DNA of 64,000 nt from Flavobacteriaceae bacterium UBA1903. Its GTDB lineage: Bacteria > Bacteroidota > Bacteroidia > Flavobacteriales > Flavobacteriaceae. Within the stretch, counting starts at the first letter, position 1. Each line of letters opens with the position of its first letter. A program made the position numbers and the translations under genes. This document shows positions 33,460 to 41,167 of this stretch, piece after piece. Under the pieces are notes generated by a model. That model was given only the letters and a program-made list of their open reading frames with translations. It ran no database searches and was not told the origin of the DNA. Where the stretch lies: the NCBI GenBank assembly GCA_002337605.1, contig DDGL01000006.1, forward strand, positions 1 through 64,000. The letters are read 5' to 3'.

Positions 33460-33996
33460 ATGAAATATATACTCACACTTTTACTGATCGCACCGTTGTT
33501 CCATATGATAGCACAACCTAAAGTAAACGAAATACAACCAAAGCCAAATGGCGAAGTTACCTATACGGCAAACTTAAATGAAGGAGTTATCCTAAAAGAC
33601 CTTTCCTGGGCCTGGAGCAGTCAGAATGCTTGTTTTCCAGAAACTCAAAAGAACAAATTCACTGGAAAACACGTTTTTTTTACTGGAATAATCCCTAAGT
33701 ACAGCGAGATGGAAGTGACGGTTATCCCAAAAGATAAAAGTAAAAATTTCAGTATTTATGCTTACGAAATCGGGGTAGACAATATGCGTTTAGTTCCAAA
33801 CCTTGATAGATGTATTCGTTGTGAAGCAGGCCACAAATGGGATCGTCCGGTACGTGGTAAAACACAAGACCATACTAGAAAAGTTACAAACTTAGTGGCC
33901 ATAAACAGGCCTTACAGGGTTGTAATAGGAGTTACCGGAGCGGACGGTTTAAGCGAAGGAGATTTTACGTTGCAGGTAACTATGAAAACGCGCTAA
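33460..33996 (+). CDS. Small secreted protein, possibly PPC-like, member 4 of the cluster
   Basis: 178 residues with a signal peptide (about 1-18, HMIAQ). The body has EMEVTVIPKDKSKNFSIYAY and ends YRVVIGVTGADGLSEGDFTL then QVTMKTR, a pattern like pre-peptidase C-terminal (PPC) domains and parallel to the module of the three preceding proteins. A CIRCEAGH segment with two cysteines lies between. It is 34 bp before the first histidine kinase gene and may be cotranscribed with it. Confidence 0.75.
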   Translation: MKYILTLLLIAPLFHMIAQPKVNEIQPKPNGEVTYTANLNEGVILKDLSWAWSSQNACFPETQKNKFTGKHVFFTGIIPKYSEMEVTVIPKDKSKNFSIYAYEIGVDNMRLVPNLDRCIRCEAGHKWDRPVRGKTQDHTRKVTNLVAINRPYRVVIGVTGADGLSEGDFTLQVTMKTR

Positions 33997-34030
33997 GGTT
34001 CACTTCAAAATAAATACCTATCTTTTCTTT

Positions 34031-36004
34031 GTGAAAATACAATTGAAACATAGCTTTTTACTAATTGGGTTGACATTCCTATTTGTGTGTCAGCCCAAAT
34101 TTTTATTGGCTCAAAACTTCGGAAAAGAAAAAATAGACTCCATCCTTGAGAGGGTTAAAAGTACATCTCAAAAAGAACAACGCACTCTATATTTTAAGCT
34201 GGGAGATAGTATTGTTTTAAAAAATACTCCTGAAAAGGCGACGCCATTATTTGAATATGCATTCAAGAAAGACACTTCTCAATACGCCAAGCTTATTATG
34301 TATGAGGCTTATTCAAGAAACTTATCGAGAAGTGGGTTTTTAGATGAAGCCATAGCACTAAAAAAGAAAGGCATAGAATTAGCAAGAAAATTTAAAGATG
34401 AAAAGCGATACATCTTCTATAGCTTCTCTCTGGGTTACACCTTCGATCAAAAAAACCAGCCAGATCTTGCTCTTAAGCACCTCAACCAGGTAGAGGAATT
34501 AGTTCTGAAAGAAGAGCATCAAGAAATGTTGGCAAACTTCTACGATGCAAAAGCAGCTGTCTACAACACTCTTAAAGACTATGACACCCAAGAAAAATAC
34601 CTTTTAAAGGTGTATGATCTTGTAAAAGATGGACCCAACGTGCCACAGAAGCGGTTTCATTTGTATATGATTCTTGATTTTTATACACAAATGAACAATC
34701 CTGAGCAACTGGCAAAATTCACGCAAATTCTTTCTGAACATTATGAAGAAGCTCACGCCAACACCCCGGCAGGGCATATGCCTATTGAGGCGCTCTTTAA
34801 AAAACGTATGAGCAAAGAGAATATACCCCTGCTTCAAAAAGCCATTGCTATAAGTGATAGTTTAAATAGCATGAACTCGTATGCCTCCACAAGTATCGCC
34901 CTGGCCAATATTTATACCGCAAACGGAACACCAGAAAAGGGAATTCCGTATTTAAAAAATGCAGTTGCTAAACTTAAAACTGTAGAAAAACCATCGCATT
35001 TAATTGACATGTATATTTCGCTTGCTAAAATAAGTGCTGCTGTAAATAATTATAAGGATGCTTACGATTATAAGATTCTTCAAGGATCGTTACAGGATAG
35101 TGTAACTTCAGAAAAAATGAAGCACAACATTGCCGAACTCGAAATTGAATTTGAAACTGAAAAAAAAGAACGGAAAATCCTATCACAGCAATTGGAGTTA
35201 GAGAAACAAACTCGCATCAAGAATCAAACACGATATGGCTTAATTGCGTTAGGAATATTGGCGTTGCTATTATTCTTTTTTTTTAGATATAGACTCTCAT
35301 CACAAAAAACCATTGCCTCACAAACACAGGCGATTCAGCAACAAAAAATTACTGAATTACAACAAAAAAACAAATTACTCGCTCTTAATAGTATGATAGA
35401 AGGTCAGGAGGCCGAGCGACTTCGCATAGCGAAAGACTTACACGATAGCCTGGGTGGTTTGCTAAGTACCGTAAAAGCACATTTTACTACCATTCAAAAT
35501 GAATTTAAGCAGATCGAAAAAATAAACCTGGCCGATAGAACCAATAAACTCATAGACGAAGCTGTTGTTGAGGTACGAAGAATTTCCCACAACATGATGC
35601 CGCAAGCTCTTAGTATTTCTGGTCTCAAAGGGGCTGTAGAAGATCTTGGATTACAACTGCAACAGGAAGGATATGAAACCAATGTAGCCCTTGTAAGTTT
35701 TCCGGAATCCTTAGAGTCTACGAAAGAAGTAATGATTTATAGGTTACTACAAGAGCTACTTTCTAATATTCGTAAGCATTCCAACGCAAAACAAGTTACC
35801 ATACAATTAATTGGTCACGAAAATGAAGTAACTATTCTGGTAGAAGATGATGGTGACGGGTTTAATTATGAAGAAGAATTAAAAAACAGAGGGCTTGGAC
35901 TTAAAAATATTAACAGCCGTGTTCAGTTTTTAGACGGTACCATACACTGGGATTCTGCAAGAGGGGACGGTACTACGGTTCTTGTGAAGCTGCCTGTTGT
36001 ATAA
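34031..36004 (+). CDS. TPR sensor histidine kinase (first of a pair)
   Basis: 657 residues, GTG start. Order: signal peptide (about 1-28, LLAQN), a periplasmic stretch of tetratricopeptide-like helices (about 40-375), a coiled coil, one membrane helix (about 403-420, LIALGILALLLFFFF), then a HisKA_3-type dimerisation domain with the phospho-acceptor H471 in AKDLHDSLGGLLSTVKAHF and a HATPase_c domain (LLQELLSNIRKHSNA, EDDGDGFN, NRGLGLKNINSR). It is a NarX/LytS-like kinase of the type found with LuxR regulators. No regulator follows it directly; the nearest is after the second kinase. Confidence 0.92.
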   Translation: MKIQLKHSFLLIGLTFLFVCQPKFLLAQNFGKEKIDSILERVKSTSQKEQRTLYFKLGDSIVLKNTPEKATPLFEYAFKKDTSQYAKLIMYEAYSRNLSRSGFLDEAIALKKKGIELARKFKDEKRYIFYSFSLGYTFDQKNQPDLALKHLNQVEELVLKEEHQEMLANFYDAKAAVYNTLKDYDTQEKYLLKVYDLVKDGPNVPQKRFHLYMILDFYTQMNNPEQLAKFTQILSEHYEEAHANTPAGHMPIEALFKKRMSKENIPLLQKAIAISDSLNSMNSYASTSIALANIYTANGTPEKGIPYLKNAVAKLKTVEKPSHLIDMYISLAKISAAVNNYKDAYDYKILQGSLQDSVTSEKMKHNIAELEIEFETEKKERKILSQQLELEKQTRIKNQTRYGLIALGILALLLFFFFRYRLSSQKTIASQTQAIQQQKITELQQKNKLLALNSMIEGQEAERLRIAKDLHDSLGGLLSTVKAHFTTIQNEFKQIEKINLADRTNKLIDEAVVEVRRISHNMMPQALSISGLKGAVEDLGLQLQQEGYETNVALVSFPESLESTKEVMIYRLLQELLSNIRKHSNAKQVTIQLIGHENEVTILVEDDGDGFNYEEELKNRGLGLKNINSRVQFLDGTIHWDSARGDGTTVLVKLPVV

Positions 36005-36023
36005 ATTGTAGGAATTTTACCTC

Positions 36024-36035
36024 TATGAATTCATA
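36024..36035. promoter_or_regulatory. TATGAATTCATA palindrome upstream of the second kinase
   Basis: A perfect 12-bp palindrome joined to TAGATTTT (36036-36043), a near -7 box, and TTTAGCAGT (36041-36049), which also occurs at 32039-32047. The half-site TATGAATT matches the palindrome at 31950-31987. Confidence 0.5.
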
Positions 36036-36122
36036 TAGATTTTAGCAGTGGTAGAAATCATATACGTTTTCTAAAAATACACCCGTACTTTCGAATTAAC
36101 CAATCAACCTTCCACAAAGTAC

Positions 36123-38132
36123 GTGAAACTAACCACTTATAACTTACTTTTATTCACGTGCTTTGCGCTGTGTTTTTGTAGGCTTGCTTACGGACAACGC
36201 CAACCCATAAACCAGGAAAAGGTGGATTCTATTCTTCAGGTTGTGGACAGGATGGAAAAAGACATGAGTGCCATCAAGATCCTGACTTCCAATTCTGGGC
36301 AAAACAGATATATAAAACCCACTAAAAAACTTATTGATAATGCTATAACTATTTCTAAAGAACAGGACGATGCCGAGATGTTGGCAAACTCATATTATTC
36401 TTTAGGAAACTATTACTTTTTTAATGCCCAGTTAGATTCTGCCAGCATCTATTTAAACAAATCGCTTACCTACATACCCAAAGATAAATTTCCTTTTGTG
36501 CGTTCTGGTATTCTGGCTACTAAGGGGGGTATTGCCAGTCAAAAGGATGCCGTTTCTCAATCTATCGTATATACCATGCAAGCCCGGGAAATTTTAGATA
36601 AGATAGACACAACGGCATTATCAGAAGCAGAAAAGACAAAGCAAAAAGGACAAAATTTTGTCCTTGCAAATTCACTTGCCAATTTATACAACAAGATCGA
36701 AGACTTTGAAACCTCGCTGGTATATTACAACATAGCAAACGAAGCCGCCCTGGCAATGGGAGATACAAGGGCCGCTGGTGTAATTACTAGCAATAAAGGG
36801 AATTTGTTATTAAAAATGAGTCGTGAAAAAGATGCATTGGAAGCTTTTAAAGAAGGAAAAGCGTTAAAATTAAAAGGCGGGGCTTCTCCTATTTCGGTAG
36901 CTTTTTCAGACCTGAATATTGGTACCGCATTTGTAAAATTGAACGAAGACAACAAGGCCATGACCAGTCTAAATGATGCCCTTACTACATTTGAAGAAAA
37001 AGGATATCAATCTGGTATTGCTGAAACACTTCCTGAGCGGGGGATTCTTTACATTAAACAAGGAAAGTATGATCTTGCCATAGCAGATTGTGAAAAAGCC
37101 AAAAAACTTATAGACATAATTAAAGTGCCGGACTTAATGTCTAAAGCCTGCGAATGTTTGTACGACGCTTATAAACGAAACGGGAATTTTGAAAAAGCGC
37201 TGGACAATTTCGAACTGTATACTATAGCAAGAGATTCTGTTATCAATGAAAAGACCATCAAGCGTCTTACACAAATTGAAATGCAGTACGATTTCAACAA
37301 AAAACAGGAAGAGCAGGAGGAAATACTTCAGAAAGAGAAGAGGTTAAAACGAAATATCCTTATTAGTTTAATCACTTTGGCAATTTTTTCAATTGTTATT
37401 ATCTTGTTCTTGCGTAAGCGAATGCAGTATAAGAACAAATTGGCTATGCAAACCGAAGCCCTTCAACAACAAAAAATTACTGAACTACAACAAAAAAATA
37501 AATTACTGGCTATGAATAGTATGATTGAAGGACAGGAAGCAGAACGCTTGCGTATTGCTAAAGATTTACACGATAGTCTAGGCGGACTCCTAAGTACCGT
37601 AAAAGCTCATTTTACCACCATACAAAATGAAATTGAGCAACTAAGCTCCTTAAATCTTACCGAAAAGACCAATAACTTAATTGATGAAGCCTGTATAGAA
37701 GTACGCAGGATTTCTCACAATATGATGCCCCACGCACTTAGTCTTTCTGGATTAGAAGGAGCTATTGAAGATCTTGCAGCACACCTTAAAGAACAAGGTT
37801 ATGGGGTAACGCTGGAACTAACAAACCTTCCTAAAGGTATTGAACCTACCAAAGAAATAATGATGTATCGGTTACTACAGGAAATCATATCAAACATCCG
37901 TAAACATGCCGAGGCAAAAAATATTTTAATCCAATTAGTAGGACACCAACAGGAAATTAACTTACTCGTAGAGGATGATGGAAAAGGCTTTAACTTTGAA
38001 GAAGCTGTTGCTAAAGGAGGACTTGGACTAAAAAGTATTGCTAGTAGAGTTGCGTACCTGGACGGTACTATAGACTGGGACACACAACCTAACAACGGAA
38101 CTTCATTAACCATTAATATCCCGACAATATGA
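36123..38132 (+). CDS. TPR sensor histidine kinase (second of a pair)
   Basis: 669 residues, GTG start. Signal peptide (about 1-24, LAYGQ), tetratricopeptide-like helices (about 60-400), one membrane helix (about 418-434, LITLAIFSIVIILFL), dimerisation domain with H483 in AKDLHDSLGGLLSTVKAHF, and HATPase_c (LLQEIISNIRKHAEA, EDDGKGFN, KGGLGLKSIASR). The stretch from QQQKITELQQKNK to VKAHFTTIQNE is identical to the first kinase but for one residue, while the sensing parts differ widely. Its stop overlaps the regulator start (ATGA), so they are a translationally coupled pair. Confidence 0.92.
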   Translation: MKLTTYNLLLFTCFALCFCRLAYGQRQPINQEKVDSILQVVDRMEKDMSAIKILTSNSGQNRYIKPTKKLIDNAITISKEQDDAEMLANSYYSLGNYYFFNAQLDSASIYLNKSLTYIPKDKFPFVRSGILATKGGIASQKDAVSQSIVYTMQAREILDKIDTTALSEAEKTKQKGQNFVLANSLANLYNKIEDFETSLVYYNIANEAALAMGDTRAAGVITSNKGNLLLKMSREKDALEAFKEGKALKLKGGASPISVAFSDLNIGTAFVKLNEDNKAMTSLNDALTTFEEKGYQSGIAETLPERGILYIKQGKYDLAIADCEKAKKLIDIIKVPDLMSKACECLYDAYKRNGNFEKALDNFELYTIARDSVINEKTIKRLTQIEMQYDFNKKQEEQEEILQKEKRLKRNILISLITLAIFSIVIILFLRKRMQYKNKLAMQTEALQQQKITELQQKNKLLAMNSMIEGQEAERLRIAKDLHDSLGGLLSTVKAHFTTIQNEIEQLSSLNLTEKTNNLIDEACIEVRRISHNMMPHALSLSGLEGAIEDLAAHLKEQGYGVTLELTNLPKGIEPTKEIMMYRLLQEIISNIRKHAEAKNILIQLVGHQQEINLLVEDDGKGFNFEEAVAKGGLGLKSIASRVAYLDGTIDWDTQPNNGTSLTINIPTI

Positions 38133-38770
38133 TACACGTATTTATAGTAGACGACCACAAAATGGTAATAGATGGGATGCAGTTACTGCTGAAAGATGAA
38201 ACAGATATTACCGTAGTTGGCACAGCCTTAACAGGAGAGGAAAGTATTGTAGAAATCCCAAAACAACAAGTAGATGTTGTTTTATTAGATATTAATATGC
38301 CTGGAATTAATGGCATTGAAACCTGCAAAAAATTACTTAAAGATAATACAGACTTAAAGATTGTCGCTATAAGCATGCACAAAGAAAGCAGCCTTATAAA
38401 GTTAATGCTGAATAATGGAGCCAAGGGGTACGTACTGAAAAATGCCGGACAAGACGAAGTGATTGACGCTATAAAAACAGTACACCAAAACAAAATGTAC
38501 CTGGATGATACTGTAAATGAAATTGTTTTAAACAGCGTCCTGAAAAACGGAAGTGAAAAAATTACCAGCCCCTTCCCTACCTTATCGAGGCGGGAAAAAG
38601 ATGTGCTAAGACTTATACTGGACGAATGCACCACTCAGGAAATTGCAGATAAACTTTTTATAAGTTTTGGAACCGTAGAAACCCACCGCCGCAACATGCT
38701 CATTAAAACAGGGGTAAGAAATACCGCTGGGCTGGTTCGTACGGCACTGGAATACAATCTAACCAAATAA
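38129..38770 (+). CDS. NarL/LuxR-type response regulator
   Basis: 213 residues: receiver domain (about 1-120) with VDD at residues 7-9, the phosphorylation site D54 in VVLLDINMPG, the conserved S/T region (AISMHK) and K (GYVLKNAG); then a LuxR-type HTH (about 148-210, LSRREKDVLRLILDECTTQE, SFGTVETHRRNML). It should be phosphorylated by the overlapping kinase and, given the near-identical dimerisation domains, possibly by both kinases. It is the only DNA-binding regulator of this cluster. Confidence 0.95.
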   Translation: MIHVFIVDDHKMVIDGMQLLLKDETDITVVGTALTGEESIVEIPKQQVDVVLLDINMPGINGIETCKKLLKDNTDLKIVAISMHKESSLIKLMLNNGAKGYVLKNAGQDEVIDAIKTVHQNKMYLDDTVNEIVLNSVLKNGSEKITSPFPTLSRREKDVLRLILDECTTQEIADKLFISFGTVETHRRNMLIKTGVRNTAGLVRTALEYNLTK

Positions 38771-38778
38771 CCCATAGT

Positions 38779-39459
38779 ATGAAATATATTATTACAACCC
38801 TAGGAATACTAGCACTACTATCCTGTGCTTCTGAAACCGAAAAAAAAGTATTAGATGACATTGCTGAAGTGTATAACGGCGATGTATCCTATTCAAAAAG
38901 TTTTGTTTCCAACGAAAGTGAAAAACGCACCAGTTTTAATGTGGTCATAAAAAATAGTGCTATGATAGATACCCTTGCTCCAACGGTAACGACATCCAAT
39001 ACAGCACTCTTAGTCTACAACGCACTTACAGAAGATGAAAAAGATGCGTATACCGATATAGAAGTAAACCTCATAAATTCTAAAAAGGATACTGTTTCTT
39101 ACTATTACGGTATGGATATTCTTGCTCCTATAAATCACAAAGCAAAGGTGTTCAGAGACTTTTCACAACGTATTATCGACAAGGACTTTGACATGCTTGA
39201 CGAGCTAAAGAACAATACCAACATTCCAAAATCCATGGCAGTAAATATTAGAAACGGAATAGCTGCCAAAGAAAAAAAACACGGTAGCGTAAAAGGCTAC
39301 TACCCTTTTGGTATTGCCGAAGAAAGAGATGAAATTGGAAAAATATATCAATTTCAAAGTTACCTGGAATTTACAGATGGGTATAAACTTAGCTACTTAC
39401 TTGTTGTAGATGCTACGGAAGGGAAAGATAAAATAATCGGGTATCGGTTTTTCGATTAA
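38779..39459 (+). CDS. Lipoprotein at the end of the kinase-regulator operon
   Basis: 226 residues with lipobox ALLSC (cysteine at residue 16). The mature part has EKRTSFNVVIKNSAMIDTL and a C-terminal IYQFQSYLEFTDGYKLSYLLV beta region; no family recognised. It starts eight bases after the regulator stop and is the last gene before a terminator, so it is part of the signalling operon. It may be a target or an accessory sensor; this is inference from position. Confidence 0.8.
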   Translation: MKYIITTLGILALLSCASETEKKVLDDIAEVYNGDVSYSKSFVSNESEKRTSFNVVIKNSAMIDTLAPTVTTSNTALLVYNALTEDEKDAYTDIEVNLINSKKDTVSYYYGMDILAPINHKAKVFRDFSQRIIDKDFDMLDELKNNTNIPKSMAVNIRNGIAAKEKKHGSVKGYYPFGIAEERDEIGKIYQFQSYLEFTDGYKLSYLLVVDATEGKDKIIGYRFFD

Positions 39460-39474
39460 ACTTCAGCACCATAA

Positions 39475-39513
39475 AAAAGCCCGTCCACAACATAAGTTGC
39501 AACACGGGCTTTC
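39475..39513 (+). terminator. Terminator of the kinase-regulator operon
   Basis: Outer stem AAAGCCCGT / ACGGGCTTT with an inner CAAC / GTTG hairpin, A-run before and T-residues after. Confidence 0.8.
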
Positions 39514-39691
39514 ACATTAACCAACCGAATTCTTTTCATAGCAATTCAGTTTCCTTTGTTCCATAAACCTGAAACAAATTCGAATAAGGACAGCTAGTTC
39601 TAAAAACTGATCCTTACTAGTATAACAGCTAAGAGTGAAAATTACTACCTGATTTTTATATTTAATTTTTTCTATAAGTTTACAGCTAACT

Positions 39692-40201
39692 ATGGAAGAA
39701 AAAAAACACGTTTGCGAGGAACGCACCTACGACTCTATTTATAAAGAGTACGCTCAGGCCATTCGAAATTTTATTTATTTTAAATGTGGCGATAAGGACA
39801 AAGCGTATGATATGGCCCAAGAGGCCTTTATTAAGTTATGGGAAAATTGTAAAAAAGTTCCCCCGCAGAAGGCAAAATCGTATTTGTATACCGTAGCCAA
39901 TAATACATTCTTAAATACTGTCGCTCATAAAAAGGTAGTCCTGAAATATGTTGAGCACCACCAGCCCAAAGTGGAGAAGCATTCTCCACAGTTTTTGCTG
40001 GAAGAAAAAGAGTATGGAGAAAAGCTACAACAAGCCATTGCCAATTTAACCGAACTACAACGAGAAGCCTTCCTGTTAAGCCGAGTGGAAGGAAAAAAAT
40101 ACAGAGAGATTGCCGAGATCCTCGGTATTTCAGACAAAGCAGTAAGCAAAAGAATACACGATGCCCTGGAAGCATTACGGAAAACGGTAGAAAAAATTTA
40201 A
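39692..40201 (+). CDS. ECF-type RNA polymerase sigma factor
   Basis: 169 residues with region 2 (YAQAIRNFIYFKCGDKDKAY, DMAQEAFIKLWEN) and region 4 (LTELQREAFLLSRVEGKKYR, EIAEILGISDKAVSKRIHDA), typical of FecI-like sigma factors in Bacteroidota. No signal or membrane part. A FecR-like gene follows after 54 bp and a TonB receptor after that, so it is expected to be held by FecR and released by the receptor and to transcribe this locus. Confidence 0.95.
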   Translation: MEEKKHVCEERTYDSIYKEYAQAIRNFIYFKCGDKDKAYDMAQEAFIKLWENCKKVPPQKAKSYLYTVANNTFLNTVAHKKVVLKYVEHHQPKVEKHSPQFLLEEKEYGEKLQQAIANLTELQREAFLLSRVEGKKYREIAEILGISDKAVSKRIHDALEALRKTVEKI

Positions 40202-40255
40202 TCTACAGGTAGTAAAAAGAGGAGATAACTGTTTAACAACTAGAAGCAAGCAACT

Positions 40256-41167
40256 ATGAACACGCAATTACTGGACAAATGGCTTAACGGCACACATACC
40301 GCCGAGGATCTGGCTGCTCTGGAAACCTATCCGGAATTTGCCGCCTACCAAAAAATTGATGCGTATGCACAGCACATTGAAATCCCAGCATTTAATACAG
40401 AAGCTGGTTTAAAAGATGTAAAAGAAAAACTAAAAGTAAAAACTCAGAAAGCTCCAAAAGTAAGAACCTTACCAAGGATCTTAAAAGTTGCTGCCGTTCT
40501 CGCTTTACTTGTTGCTTCGTATGTATTTATAAATTCCTTACCCACTACTGTTACTACACAGCTGGCTGAAACTAAAACGATAGCTTTGCCAGATAGCTCA
40601 GAGGTATTACTAAACGCAACTTCTGAACTGTCCTATAAAGAAAACACCTGGGAGAATTCAAGAGACTTGAACCTGTCTGGGGAAGCTTATTTTAAAGTTG
40701 CCAAAGGAAAAACATTTACGGTACACACCCCACAGGGACAGGTTGAAGTTCTTGGAACTCAATTTAATGTTTTAGGAAATGACAAAGATTTTAGCATTAC
40801 TTGTTTTGAAGGCTTGGTAGCCGTGACGTATAATAATAAAACAATTGAGTTAGCCAGAGGCAAAAGTGCCTCTTTAAAAAATGGTAATTTGCAAGTAACT
40901 GAAACGTTTGTCAACAAACCTACATGGGTTGGTAATGAAAGTAGCTATGACGACGCGCTCATTACAAACGTGCTTCAGGATTTTGAAACCACATACCAGA
41001 CTACGGTGACAACTAAAAATATTGATGTAACTTTACGTTATACAGGTAGCTATACACATAAAGATATGGAAGCTGCGTTGCAGACTATTACCATTCCTTT
41101 AGGATTAAATTATACTATTGAAAACGAAACAAGTATCATTATTTCACCTAAAAACACTTCAGAATAA
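40256..41167 (+). CDS. FecR-type anti-sigma regulator
   Basis: 303 residues: an N-terminal cytoplasmic part that would bind the sigma factor (about 1-78), one membrane helix (about 79-98, ILKVAAVLALLVASYVFI), and the periplasmic FecR domain (KTIALPDSSEVLLNATSELS, DLNLSGEAYFKVAKGKTFTV, VEVLGTQFNVLGN), then a DUF4974-like C-terminal region (NVLQDFETTYQTTVTTKNI). It relays a signal from the receptor encoded next to the sigma factor encoded before it. Its 3' end overlaps the receptor gene by 50 bp. Confidence 0.95.
   Translation: MNTQLLDKWLNGTHTAEDLAALETYPEFAAYQKIDAYAQHIEIPAFNTEAGLKDVKEKLKVKTQKAPKVRTLPRILKVAAVLALLVASYVFINSLPTTVTTQLAETKTIALPDSSEVLLNATSELSYKENTWENSRDLNLSGEAYFKVAKGKTFTVHTPQGQVEVLGTQFNVLGNDKDFSITCFEGLVAVTYNNKTIELARGKSASLKNGNLQVTETFVNKPTWVGNESSYDDALITNVLQDFETTYQTTVTTKNIDVTLRYTGSYTHKDMEAALQTITIPLGLNYTIENETSIIISPKNTSE

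Noticed and set aside
38113..38634. Minus-strand open frame of 173 codons inside the response regulator gene
   Set aside because: It mirrors the receiver domain codons and has a low-complexity serine-rich product. Not a gene.
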